From Cuspidothrix sp046080125 (GTDB lineage Bacteria; Cyanobacteriota; Cyanobacteriia; Cyanobacteriales; Nostocaceae), in NCBI GenBank assembly GCA_046080125.1, contig JBJTTJ010000078.1:1-64000 (forward strand): a DNA stretch of 64,000 nucleotides, written 5' to 3'. The translations under genes were made by a program, and so were the position numbers. The notes beneath the pieces are model-generated. The model was not told the DNA's origin, made no database searches, and saw nothing but the letters and a program-made list of their open reading frames with translations. Shown here one piece after another: positions 52,197 to 60,299 of this stretch (position 1 is the stretch's first letter; each line of letters begins with the position of its first letter).

Positions 52197-54347
52197 TTAA
52201 GGAGTGACAAAATCTAAATGATCTCCTGATTTACTACGGAAATCTTCTAGAGAACCTTCTAATTTCAACTTACCTTGATCTATCAAAACAATCCAATCAG
52301 CACGATTAATTACCTTTGGTCTATGAGTAATAAAAATCGTTGTTTTCCCTTGACGATGCTCAAATAGTTGGTCTAAAACTTGGGACTCACTAACGGGATC
52401 TAATCCACTGGTAGATTCATCTAAGATCAGAATTGCTGGATCTATAACAATAGCTCTAGCTAATGCTAATCTTTGCTTTTGTCCACCGGAAATATTAGCA
52501 CCAAATTCACCTAAAATAGTTTGATATGTTTCGGGAAGTTTGCTGATAAATTCATCAGCACCAGTAATTTGACAAGCTGTAACAATTTCCTCAAAGGTAG
52601 CATGAGGTGATCCTAATCGGAAATTTTCGATAATAGAACGATTCCAAAAATGGGCATCTTGGGGAACAAGTACAACCTGTTGACGTAGGGATTCTAAGGA
52701 AAGGTCTTGAAGATTATAGACTCCAATCCTGATATTACCAGATTGTAGTTGATATAAACCCGAAATTAATTTAGCTAAGGTACTTTTACCACAGCCAGAT
52801 TTACCAATTAAAGCAGTATTTTTACCTCCAGGAATTATTAAAGAAAAATCATCTAATAAGTCAACACGACCAGGATAATGGAAGGTTAAATTTGTACAAA
52901 TAATATCGGCATGATCAGAAATTGTAGCAAAAGGTTTTTTACCATCATCATTTTCTTCGGGGGTAGAATCAATTACTTCCGTTAACCGTCTTGTAGCAGT
53001 TTTAGCACGAGTAAATTCATCAACAAAATTAATAACTGTACTAATTAAAGAAATAAAGTTACCATTCATGGAATTGAAAGCTAGTAATTGCCCAATGGTG
53101 AGATTTTCCGCCGGGTTAATTACTAAATAGCCACCAAACCAGAGTAGAATTACACTACCAATTCCAGAAACAAAGCCAGAGAAGGTATTATTAATAATAC
53201 CAATTTGCATGGTCTGAAATGTTAGCCTAGCTAGACGATTAAAGCGATTTTGTAATTCATCCCAAAATTGTCTACCTGATGCAGTTGTTTTGAGAGTTAA
53301 TGCACCTTTAAAAGTTTCAACTAAAACTCCTTGTGTTTCGGCTTCTTTAACTAACAGTTCATTAGTTTTTTGTTGTAATGTGGGCTGGAAAATAATAGTA
53401 GATGTGGTCATAACCACAGAAACTAATAAAGCTACTGAGGTCAGTTTCCAGCTATAGAAAAACATGAAACCTAAAGAGATGATCGCAATAAACAATTGAC
53501 TGGGTAAACCCACAACGACTTGAGCAATTAATTGATTAATTTGGTCAATATCTTGTAAACGACTAACAACTTCACCACTACGACGAGTTTCGTAATAAGT
53601 TAATGGTAAACGCAGAATCTGCCGCCCAAATTCCAGAACTAATCCTAATTGCATTCTTTGAGCAAAATGGGCAATTAAGTTAGACTGGACAAATGACAGA
53701 CTATGAGAAATAATATTCATAACTACTACAGAAATTACGACTGTAGTTAATAATTTTGTGTCACCTCTAACTAATACGTCATCGGTGAGAATTTGCAACA
53801 GAAAAGGAGATGCTAAAGAGAGAATACCTAATACTAAATTGAGCGGTAAAGCTTGGAATAAAATAGCGCGATAAATCCAAACTCGGTTGAAAAAACGCCA
53901 AAAACCACCGATTTTATCCTGCTTTTGAGCAAAAAACCGGAGCGGGTCAGGTTCTACTAATAATAATAACCAATCTGTCCAAGCTTCTTTTATATCTTCT
54001 TGAGAAAGATAACGCATTCCAATTGCAGGATCTGCAATGAGAAATTTTTTACCTTTTTTACCATATAAAACAACCCAATGATTACCTTGCCAATGAATGA
54101 TTGCTGGTAAGGGCGCTTCTTTAATTTTATCTAATATTTCTGGGGAAGTTTTGACTGGATTGGCTTTAAAACCGAGGATTTCTGCTCCTCGTTTTAAACC
54201 TAATAAAGTCGTGCCAAATTGTCCTGTTCCTACAGCTTCCCGCACACGGTTAAGGGTAAAAGTTTGACCGTAATATTTAGAAATTGCAGCTAAACAAGCT
54301 GCTCCACAATCTTCTTCGCTATGTTGTTTAATAAATTGGTATTTCAT
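52197..54347 (-). CDS. Peptidase-containing ABC exporter (C39 peptidase, bacteriocin-type)
   Basis: A 716-residue PCAT exporter that cuts double-glycine leaders and pumps the peptide out with ATP. Residues 1-130 are the C39 peptidase with the full set Gln8, Cys14 (EEDCGAAC), His90 (GNHWVVLY) and Asp106 (IADPA). Six membrane helices follow (about 160-440). The ATPase has Walker A GKSGCGKST, signature ISGGQKQRLALARA and Walker B ILILDEST. ATG at 54347 gives the standard MKYQFIKQHSEEDCG start; upstream in-frame codons lack homology. The adaptor gene starts 18 bases downstream. Three double-glycine peptide genes lie upstream on the same strand, so they are its likely substrates. Confidence 0.95.
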   Translation of the reverse strand: MKYQFIKQHSEEDCGAACLAAISKYYGQTFTLNRVREAVGTGQFGTTLLGLKRGAEILGFKANPVKTSPEILDKIKEAPLPAIIHWQGNHWVVLYGKKGKKFLIADPAIGMRYLSQEDIKEAWTDWLLLLVEPDPLRFFAQKQDKIGGFWRFFNRVWIYRAILFQALPLNLVLGILSLASPFLLQILTDDVLVRGDTKLLTTVVISVVVMNIISHSLSFVQSNLIAHFAQRMQLGLVLEFGRQILRLPLTYYETRRSGEVVSRLQDIDQINQLIAQVVVGLPSQLFIAIISLGFMFFYSWKLTSVALLVSVVMTTSTIIFQPTLQQKTNELLVKEAETQGVLVETFKGALTLKTTASGRQFWDELQNRFNRLARLTFQTMQIGIINNTFSGFVSGIGSVILLWFGGYLVINPAENLTIGQLLAFNSMNGNFISLISTVINFVDEFTRAKTATRRLTEVIDSTPEENDDGKKPFATISDHADIICTNLTFHYPGRVDLLDDFSLIIPGGKNTALIGKSGCGKSTLAKLISGLYQLQSGNIRIGVYNLQDLSLESLRQQVVLVPQDAHFWNRSIIENFRLGSPHATFEEIVTACQITGADEFISKLPETYQTILGEFGANISGGQKQRLALARAIVIDPAILILDESTSGLDPVSESQVLDQLFEHRQGKTTIFITHRPKVINRADWIVLIDQGKLKLEGSLEDFRSKSGDHLDFVTP

Positions 54348-54441
54348 GGATAAATCACCCTGAAAAATATAAATTATTGACAATAGTATACAAATAGGTT
54401 CATATTTTTTTAAAGTATTGATGGTAAGAATTGGACAAAAA

Positions 54442-54511
54442 GTCAACTATCATTAGCAGAATTATAGAGAATTTATCTTTTCTATTATTCTCTGTCTAGT
54501 TGATAGTTGAC
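54442..54511 (-). terminator. Nested hairpin after precursor 1
   Basis: GTCAACTATCA (54442-54452) pairs with TGATAGTTGAC (54501-54511), with an inner AGAGAAT/ATTCTCT stem. It lies between peptide gene 1 and the exporter and would lower read-through into the exporter. Confidence 0.6.
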
Positions 54512-54570
54512 TTATTTTAGTAACTAGTAGAAACAGAGAGAATTAAAATTCTATAAGCTGTTTCTTGCTC

Positions 54571-54816
54571 TTATTTACTAATCACACCGGAATTCAAAAT
54601 ATAGCTATTATTGCCTTGTGTAACGCTACCATAGAGTTTCTCTAAACCTACACCTGCAATCACGTTGTTCTGGTTAACTGTGTTAGTGGTAGTAGTAGTA
54701 ATAATGGTGAGAGGAGGAAAACTAGGACGAGGACTAGGAATAAAACGACGACGATTACCACCACCAACTACCATTTCTTGTTGTTCAGCAGATACTGCAG
54801 TAAATAAATAAGACAT
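54571..54816 (-). CDS. Double-glycine leader peptide precursor 1
   Basis: An 81-residue bacteriocin-type precursor. The leader MSYLFTAVSAEQQEMVVGGG has the Leu, Val and Glu positions and the GG(G) cleavage site used by C39 exporters. The 61-residue core starts NRRRFIPSPRPSFPPLTIIT, is Thr-rich (TTTTTNTVNQNN), and ends NNSYILNSGVISK. It has no Cys, so no lanthionine or disulfide. AAGGAGA eight or so bases before the ATG is a strong ribosome site. The leader and the 200 bases before it are duplicated at precursor 3. The peptide is probably exported and released; antimicrobial or signalling function is inference. Confidence 0.85.
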   Translation of the reverse strand: MSYLFTAVSAEQQEMVVGGGNRRRFIPSPRPSFPPLTIITTTTTNTVNQNNVIAGVGLEKLYGSVTQGNNSYILNSGVISK

Positions 54817-55016
54817 GACTGAATTCTCCTTGATTTGTATTCTCGCTGAGTTGTTTACTGCTTGTTTGCCGCTTAACCCCTCGCTTGTTAATAGAATATC
54901 GAGAAGTTACTAGATAATTCATTCTCATTTTCGGCAAACTTAATTACCAAATTGGGAAAGATATATTGCATAATTAGGTTAGAAGTATTTCCGAAAAATA
55001 CATAGCAATTTAGTTT
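54817..55016 (-). repeat. Duplicated upstream region, copy next to precursor 1
   Basis: About 200 bases directly before the precursor 1 start align with 56049-56247 before precursor 3. Shared blocks include CTTGTTTGCCGCTT, CCTCGCTTGTTAATAGAATA, AATTCATTCTCATTTTC and GAAGTATTTCCGAAAAATAC. It holds the ribosome site and probably the promoter. Confidence 0.8.
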
Positions 55017-55055
55017 TTTATTGCAACTGCCAAGGCGGTTAGGACATAAACTATA

Positions 55056-55084
55056 GTAGAGACGTTCCGGCGGAACGTCTCTAC
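55056..55084. repeat. GTAGAGACGTTCC palindrome
   Basis: Perfect 13-base arms GTAGAGACGTTCC and GGAACGTCTCTAC around GGC. This is a common dispersed element in filamentous cyanobacteria, here inserted between the peptide cassettes. Confidence 0.75.
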
Positions 55085-55325
55085 AAGAATCAGTTTCATG
55101 ATCAATTGATATCCTAACTACCCTGTCCACGTCTATAGGACTAATATTTTGGTTCATAAATACTTGATTGATATTATTTTTGAGTATAAAGGTATATAAT
55201 ATCTGGTTCGATTAACAAACAAGAATAAGTTTTAAATAAATATTTATTTGGCGCAACCTCATATAAAATTCGTATCACTACGTTTAATTATTTTTAAATA
55301 TTTAGCTATTGGCAAAAGATGAATG

Positions 55326-55439
55326 GAGAGGATATTATGCTTACCTCAACATTCACCCGATATATATGTTATATCTAACTTATTTTAAGTAATTAAACAA
55401 AAATTATAAATTACAAATCTAACCTATTCTTATTCATTA
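55326..55439 (-). repeat. 3' cassette segment after precursor 2
   Basis: Aligns with 55725-55844 after precursor 3 (AGAGGATATTA, ATATCTAACT, CTTATTTTAAGTAATTAAAC against CTTATTTTAGGTAATCAAAC). A shorter related piece follows precursor 1 (GACTTATTTTAGTAAC). Confidence 0.65.
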
Positions 55440-55493
55440 AGAATTAGCTAAATTTATAATTTTTTGTTAATCATTTCCAAAAACAGTCTATCG

Positions 55494-55664
55494 TTAGTTT
55501 TTGATTCCTTGACCGATGTTTATCTGATTACCTTTACCAATCGTAACTACAACTGCAATATTAGTATTGATATTGATAGTGGGATTGATATTGACCGATT
55601 TAACACCACCAACTATAGTTTCTTGTTGTGCTATGGATAATTCTGTGAATAACAGACTAGACAT
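55494..55664 (-). CDS. Double-glycine leader peptide precursor 2
   Basis: A 56-residue precursor found by reading the gap between the other two. The leader MSSLLFTELSIAQQETIVGG ends in GG at 19-20. The core starts VKSVNINPTININTNIAVVV and ends TIGKGNQINIGQGIKN. Isoleucine/asparagine alternation suggests a beta-strand or amyloid-like peptide. No Cys. The start is ATG 55664 with a modest AGGAAAGGCAGG upstream, and the stop is TAA at 55494-55496. It lies about 215 bases downstream of precursor 3, within range of shared transcription. The leader is diverged from the other two but keeps the same spacing. Confidence 0.8.
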   Translation of the reverse strand: MSSLLFTELSIAQQETIVGGVKSVNINPTININTNIAVVVTIGKGNQINIGQGIKN

Positions 55665-55700
55665 TTTAAAACCTGCCTTTCCTTATTTTAATTTTAGGTA

Positions 55701-55779
55701 GTCAGATATCAGTAGAAGAAAAACGAAGAGGATATTAAGCTTATCTCCTCAAGTATCTTATATCTAACTGATATCTGAC
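55701..55779 (-). terminator. Perfect 13-bp-arm hairpin between precursors 3 and 2
   Basis: GTCAGATATCAGT (55701-55713) and ACTGATATCTGAC (55767-55779) are exact complements, with an inner GAGGATA/TATCTCCTC stem. Likely partial terminator or RNA-processing site setting peptide ratios. Confidence 0.6.
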
Positions 55780-55880
55780 TTATTTTAGGTAATCAAACAA
55801 AGGTTGTAAATTCAAAATCTAGCTCATCTTTTCTCACGAAGAAGAGGAGAGATTTGAAAACCTTTTTTCAGGCATGATAT

Positions 55881-56048
55881 TTAAGCTCTAACACGCTTGA
55901 TAATATTTTTCTGTTTAATCTTGACATCATTTTTGTCTCCGGTTACTGTTAAGTCTACATTGTTACCAGCAAGGATAAAAACTTTATCACCACCACCAGC
56001 TACGATTTCTTGTTGTTCAGAAGATACTGCGGTAAATAAATGAGACAT
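55881..56048 (-). CDS. Double-glycine leader peptide precursor 3
   Basis: A 55-residue precursor. The leader MSHLFTAVSSEQQEIVAGGG is nearly the same as that of precursor 1. The 35-residue core starts DKVFILAGNNVDLTVTGDKN and ends DVKIKQKNIIKRVRA, with a cationic tail as in many membrane-active peptides. No Cys. ATG 56048 is preceded by AAGGAGA, identical to precursor 1. It is the first gene of the island on this strand, so the duplicated 200 bases upstream are its likely promoter region. The cores of the three precursors share no clear similarity. Confidence 0.82.
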   Translation of the reverse strand: MSHLFTAVSSEQQEIVAGGGDKVFILAGNNVDLTVTGDKNDVKIKQKNIIKRVRA

Positions 56049-56247
56049 GACTAAATTCTCCTTGATTTTGTGTTATTGCTTGGGTTTGTTTGCTGCTTGT
56101 TTGCCGCTTTCCCCCTCGCTTGTTAATAGAATATCGAGAAATGATTAGTTAATTCATTCTCATTTTCTGCCAACTTAATTACCCGATTGGGAAAGACATA
56201 TTACGTAATTAGGTTAGAAGTATTTCCGAAAAATACACAATAATTTA
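56049..56247 (-). repeat. Duplicated upstream region, copy next to precursor 3
   Basis: Partner of 54817-55016. The conserved GAAAATGAGAATGAATT (minus strand) resembles the GATAAT-type hexamers of Fur boxes, a weak hint of iron control. No exact promoter is assigned. Confidence 0.75.
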
Positions 56248-56304
56248 GTTGAGTTTTTAATATAATTTGAGCTATATTCTAATTTTGTTGAAATTTTCAC
56301 GTAA

Positions 56305-56496
56305 ATAATAATTTGGGATGGCGCAAGTTATCACCGTTCACAAGAAATTCAAGATTATCTAGATTCATTAAATCATGACTTGGAAAAAGAACAATAGTGG
56401 ATTACTTGCTTGAGATTTGCCCCAAATGCACGACAACAGAATCCTGTAGAAGATATTTGGCTACAAGCAAAACGATTTAAGCTGTTACACAGCTAA
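56305..56496 (+). pseudogene. IS630-family transposase remnant
   Basis: A frame opening IIIWDGASYHRSQEIQDYLD contains the DDE-type Asp context WDGASYH, a TAG at 56395-56397, then WITCLRFAPNARQQNPVEDI and WLQAKRF, matching the end of IS630/Tc1-type transposases (QQNPVEDIWLQAK). Both ends are missing and one in-frame stop is present, so it is dead. The flanks show no intact inverted repeats. Confidence 0.75.
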
Positions 56497-56529
56497 ATTG
56501 TATAATCCTAATATTCTGAACTCCTGTTT

Positions 56530-56548
56530 AACAGGCAAGATGCCTGTT
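56530..56548. repeat. AACAGGCAAGATGCCTGTT palindrome
   Basis: Arms AACAGGCA/TGCCTGTT. This is a common short dispersed palindrome in cyanobacterial intergenic DNA, here beside the IS630 remnant. Confidence 0.6.
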
Positions 56549-56693
56549 CCACTTATACAAATTAAATGCACAACAGCTTATTCGAGAGTTTTATTTTTTC
56601 TGTCACTCGTTTACTGTGATCAAAGAGTTATCTGAGCTATCAATTTATTGTCAAATATTTGACTTTCCTAAACTTCATGATTACGGTGTTTTC

Positions 56694-57950
56694 TCATGCA
56701 TGATTTAGGATTGCTATATATTGGGTAAAAAATAAAAATCCTACTTGGAACAAACCCACAAAAAAACCCAAAATACCACCTAAACTCACGATCGCTTGTA
56801 GTTCATTTCTGACAATTCCCTCAATTGCATCTTCCAATTCTGCTGGTGATGTAGCTTTGACTCGTTCGACAATCACCTGATCTATGGATAAAATGGGAAT
56901 TGCTTGGGCTACAATTGCTTCTAAATCTTGAGTTAGATATTTTTCTAAAATTAATGCCAAATCCCGCGCCACAACTTCTAAAGAAGTATTGACTACGGGA
57001 GAACTGCTTAAACGATTTAATAAGACAATGGAAATTCTTTCCCAGTCGGCCGATTGGGTCAATTCTTTGAGTAAATCGCTGCCACTATTTTGTAAATATT
57101 GACGGACACTATCTCTAATTGTTGTTCGCAGTTGACGCACCGTGCCCACGGGGAGATTTTGTAAAGATAGATTTTCTAATAATTCTTTAATGCGATCGCG
57201 CATTTTTAAATCTTTAATTAATTCTGCCAATCGTTTATTAGTTGCTTCCTTCTCATCTAAGCAAAATGTTCGTAACCGAGTGAGAGTATTTTTTAATCCG
57301 AATAAATTGGCCACTACCCAATATGTTCCACTGGTTTTTTCTCGAAAACTTTCATCAATAGTTTGAATTGTCCGATCTGTTAAAAAATCAACTATAATTT
57401 GTCGTAATGTATCTGGTGGTAAAACTACTTCAATTAACCAATCAGCTAATCTAATAGACTGTTCTCCACTAAGTTTAAACTCTAATAAGACCCTATCGAA
57501 TATTTGGTTAATTTGTGTTTCTAGAAATGTTTCCTGACGGGCTAGAACTTTCAAAAATCGGGGCAGGGATTCACCTAATAAATCGCGTAAAATACCCGCT
57601 AAGACCTTAGTGCTACGGGAGTTTTTATCCCCTTTAATCTGATCAATTACTAAACGTAATAACCATAAAATTCCTCCTTGTAATCGTTCAGGTTGCAGAA
57701 GTTTACGCGCCAGATTTTGTAATTCTTCTGGCGTGAGTAGTGATTTCATAATTGCATTGGCAATATTTTGTCCTAATCGTTCCTGATTACTAGGAATTAA
57801 CCCTGGGGTAAAGGGTACTTTTCGTCCGAAAATATAAACAGCTTTGTAGGGACGAAATAACATTTTTATGGCTATATCGTTAGTGTAATAGCCAATTAAA
57901 CCACCGAGAATTGGCGGTGATACGTATAACAGAACTTGCGACAAATCCAC
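56694..57950 (-). CDS. DUF445 family membrane protein
   Basis: A 418-residue DUF445 (YheB/UPF0754-type) protein. It starts with a membrane helix (VLLYVSPPILGGLIGYYTND) leading into the family signature AIKMLFRPYKAVYIFGRKVP FTPGLIP, has a long helical middle, and ends in a second hydrophobic helix (IVSLGGILGFFVGLFQVGFL). This two-anchor layout with a large helical middle is normal for the family, whose biochemical role is unknown. Full length. It is transcribed toward the peptide island and separated from menG by about 87 bases of TAATGGG-type repeats. Confidence 0.85.
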   Translation of the reverse strand: MDLSQVLLYVSPPILGGLIGYYTNDIAIKMLFRPYKAVYIFGRKVPFTPGLIPSNQERLGQNIANAIMKSLLTPEELQNLARKLLQPERLQGGILWLLRLVIDQIKGDKNSRSTKVLAGILRDLLGESLPRFLKVLARQETFLETQINQIFDRVLLEFKLSGEQSIRLADWLIEVVLPPDTLRQIIVDFLTDRTIQTIDESFREKTSGTYWVVANLFGLKNTLTRLRTFCLDEKEATNKRLAELIKDLKMRDRIKELLENLSLQNLPVGTVRQLRTTIRDSVRQYLQNSGSDLLKELTQSADWERISIVLLNRLSSSPVVNTSLEVVARDLALILEKYLTQDLEAIVAQAIPILSIDQVIVERVKATSPAELEDAIEGIVRNELQAIVSLGGILGFFVGLFQVGFLFFTQYIAILNHA

Positions 57951-57960
57951 AGGCTTTTGT

Positions 57961-58007
57961 ATTAGGTAATGGATAATAGGTCATGGGTAATAGGTAATGG
58001 GTAATAG
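57961..58007. repeat. Degenerate GGTAATGGGTAATAG tandem repeat
   Basis: Imperfect heptamer-style copies of TAATGGG/TAATAGG fill the gap between the DUF445 and menG genes. A relative lies at 15735-15757. Typical cyanobacterial STRR-like spacer. Confidence 0.55.
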
Positions 58008-58037
58008 ATTTTTCAATCGCCAATTACGAATTACCAA

Positions 58038-58727
58038 TTACCTGATTACTACTAACACTCCCATCATACCGTTAGCTATGGGGTAATGTGTGGCATGAAA
58101 AAAACCAGCTTCCAAAGCTAAGTTTATTTGCTCCTGAGCGATGGGGAAGCGATCTAAACTGGGACTAATATAAGCATATTCTTCTTTTAAACCCAGGTTA
58201 TCGGCCATGGGAACGACACAATTATCTAAATACCACTGTTGCACAGATCGTAAACCTTCATTAGCGGGACGATGAAAGTCCAAAATTGCAGCTTTGGCAC
58301 CTGGTTTGAGAACACGGTGTATTTCTTGCAAACTACGAGGGATATCCTTAACATTTCTCAAACCATAGCCCATGGTAGCAGTATCAAAATAATTATGATC
58401 AAAAGGTAAATTTAAAACATCTGCTTCTAACCAAGTAATAGGCCGTTGGGGATAGTAATTTTGGTGACGTTGTTGAGCAGTATTGAGTAAGTTGACAGAA
58501 AAATCAACTCCATAGACCCGGCCTGTCATCCCTAGATGACGTGCTAATCGAAAAGTTAAATCACCGGTACCACAACACAAATCTAATCCTATATCACCGG
58601 GTTTAGCTGCACTCCATTTCACGGTCATTTCTTTCCATACTCGGTGCAGTCCTAAACTTAATTGATCGTTAAGCTGGTCATATACTGGTGCAATGCGGTT
58701 AAATATGGTACGAACTTCGTTAGTCAT
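58038..58727 (-). CDS. menG: 2-phytyl-1,4-naphthoquinone methyltransferase (MenG/UbiE family)
   Basis: A 229-residue SAM methyltransferase of the UbiE/MenG family. In cyanobacteria it methylates demethylphylloquinone, the last step to phylloquinone, the photosystem I cofactor. The SAM motif LDLCCGTGDLTFRLA begins at residue 48, and YGVDFSVNLLNTA and ATMGYGLRNVKDIP are the UbiE signatures. The N-terminal IFNRIAPVYDQLNDQLSLGL is the usual start of the family. Full length. It is divergent from raf1; a 318-base gap separates them. Confidence 0.95.
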   Translation of the reverse strand: MTNEVRTIFNRIAPVYDQLNDQLSLGLHRVWKEMTVKWSAAKPGDIGLDLCCGTGDLTFRLARHLGMTGRVYGVDFSVNLLNTAQQRHQNYYPQRPITWLEADVLNLPFDHNYFDTATMGYGLRNVKDIPRSLQEIHRVLKPGAKAAILDFHRPANEGLRSVQQWYLDNCVVPMADNLGLKEEYAYISPSLDRFPIAQEQINLALEAGFFHATHYPIANGMMGVLVVIR

Positions 58728-59045
58728 TATGAATGGGTAAGGAATCTGGGCAATCGTAGATAGATTTTATCCCAGTAGTAAGACTTGCTCAAGTTGTGGA
58801 GAGAAAAAATCATCACTGTCATTGTCTCTAAGACTGTTTAAATGTGATAGTTTGATAGTTTTACCATTGATAATAGTGGTAAATCAATTCCTGTAGGTGG
58901 CACATCAATCAAACTATGATTAACCGTATTAGCTTGTGGACTAGATAGTACCCACACTTCTAGGGTTTGAAACAAAAAGAAAAAATCAATTTTTGTTAAC
59001 ATTAGTCAGCTTTTTTTGGATCAGAACAATTAATCGTCAACAATT
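58728..59045. other. Divergent spacer between menG and raf1
   Basis: It contains a 10-bp inverted pair (ATAGTTTGAT 58847-58856, ATCAAACTAT 58908-58917) and the 54-codon frame listed separately. The promoters of both flanking genes must be in or near it, but no box is convincing. Confidence 0.35.
58838..59002 (-). CDS. Short open frame, doubtful small protein
   Basis: An ATG-started frame of 54 codons on the minus strand in the menG-raf1 spacer: it begins MLTKIDFFFLFQTLEVWVLS and continues SPQANTVNHSLIDVPPTGID. The residue mix (Pro, Gly, Val, Trp) looks more protein-like than random AT-rich DNA and could be the remains of a longer gene. No Shine-Dalgarno site precedes it and no family is recognised. 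Confidence 0.25.
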   Translation of the reverse strand: MLTKIDFFFLFQTLEVWVLSSPQANTVNHSLIDVPPTGIDLPLLSMVKLSNYHI

Positions 59046-60122
59046 ATGAATGAAATACAACCCACTGCTGAAATTCCTCAACAGGATGCAGCCGAGGAAT
59101 TATTAGTTAAGCTCAGACAAAAACAAGGGAACTGGGTAGAATGGGGGCAAGCGATCGCCTACTTGCAAAAAAATGGTTACAATCCCCAAGATATCTTTGA
59201 AGCGACGGGATTTGAACCCATTCAACAAAACCAGGTGATTGTTGGGTCTCAGGTTTACAGTTCCATGGAAAAATGTGGCTCATCACCCGAAACCTTGGCA
59301 TATTACGGAATCAAAAGCAGTGATGTGTTATATGAATTACGCGGACTAACTCAAGAAGACCGTGCTACCACTGCCGATTTAACCTATCAATATAAGCTAG
59401 ATGCAGATGTAGTTAGGGATATTGCCAAAGCAGTTAAAGATTATTCATGGTTGCCCAGTTTACCGGAAGGTTTTAGTAAACATCCCGGAGATGCGATCGC
59501 CTATCAATCCTGGAAATTTGCTAAACAGAAATCTGACTTATCGGAGCGATCGCGCTTAATAGCCAAAGGTTTACGCTTCGTCCACTCAGAAACAGCTAGA
59601 AAACAACTAGAACAACTGTTGCTGGATTTTAGCGTCACCCCTAAAATTTCCGCGCCCATTCTGCCATTTTATCGCCTAGAAAGCGATGAAGATTTGCCCC
59701 GAATTTTACCAGTAGTCGGTGAATTACCTCTACCAGCACAGGCATTAAAAGCAGTACCCTTGATTACGGAAATTCCACCATTTCGGATTGTTAAATTTGC
59801 CGGAGAACAAGCTTGGGTATCTTTGCCGGGATGGAAAGTATTACTAAATGCCGAAGATCCTGTGGTCATTGTTGGTAATAGCGATATTTTCCCCACTCCC
59901 CATCAAAATAAAATTGAACCAACCTTGATCATCATAGATCGGGCTCAAAGAGAATGGGATATTGCCAACTATTTCGCCTTTGATAATGGAGAAAGCATTG
60001 ACTTTCAATGGTTTGAAACCTCACCAAATATTCCCCTTTTAGGGAAAATGATTGTTTTGGTTCGTCCTAAAAAAGTCTTAGATGAAGATTTTACTAAAGA
60101 CCCTTGGCAAATAGATGAATAA
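59046..60122 (+). CDS. raf1: RuBisCO accumulation factor 1
   Basis: A 358-residue Raf1, the assembly chaperone that holds RbcL dimers and helps form the L8 core before the small subunit joins. The N-terminal helical domain reads LRQKQGNWVEWGQAIAYLQK and NGYNPQDIFEATGFEPIQQN. A linker follows near residue 200, and the C-terminal beta domain (RLESDEDLPRILPVVGELPL; AGEQAWVSLPGWKVLL) is the dimerising part. Full length for cyanobacteria. It ends convergently with bioB across a large palindrome. Confidence 0.95.
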   Translation: MNEIQPTAEIPQQDAAEELLVKLRQKQGNWVEWGQAIAYLQKNGYNPQDIFEATGFEPIQQNQVIVGSQVYSSMEKCGSSPETLAYYGIKSSDVLYELRGLTQEDRATTADLTYQYKLDADVVRDIAKAVKDYSWLPSLPEGFSKHPGDAIAYQSWKFAKQKSDLSERSRLIAKGLRFVHSETARKQLEQLLLDFSVTPKISAPILPFYRLESDEDLPRILPVVGELPLPAQALKAVPLITEIPPFRIVKFAGEQAWVSLPGWKVLLNAEDPVVIVGNSDIFPTPHQNKIEPTLIIIDRAQREWDIANYFAFDNGESIDFQWFETSPNIPLLGKMIVLVRPKKVLDEDFTKDPWQIDE

Positions 60123-60216
60123 TAAACAGTGACCAGTTAACTGTTGTTTTTGCTTGCCAAAAGTAGTTTGATCGGAAATCCAAAAAGCAATATTATATAC
60201 TGGTGAACCGCAAAAA

Positions 60217-60294
60217 GTAGGTTGGGTTGACACAAGGAAACCCAACATTATTAATATCTTTTGTTGGGTCGCGCTTTCTTTGTACCCAACCTAC
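60217..60294. terminator. GTAGGTTGGGTT palindrome between convergent raf1 and bioB
   Basis: GTAGGTTGGGTT (60217-60228) pairs with ACCCAACCTAC (60284-60294), with an inner CCCAACA/TGTTGGG pair. It shares its arms with 25426-25510. Its position favours a two-way terminator. Confidence 0.6.
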
Positions 60295-60299
60295 CTTTG

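Noticed and set aside
54348..54446. 33-residue extension of the C39 exporter
   Set aside because: The family starts at the C39 domain (MKYQFIKQHSEEDCG), and the extension is AT-rich spacer translation.
54888..55157. 89-codon frame on the minus strand inside the peptide island
   Set aside because: It runs through a dispersed GTAGAGACGTTCC palindrome and into the duplicated upstream region of precursor 1. It has no recognisable domain and looks like a chance frame.
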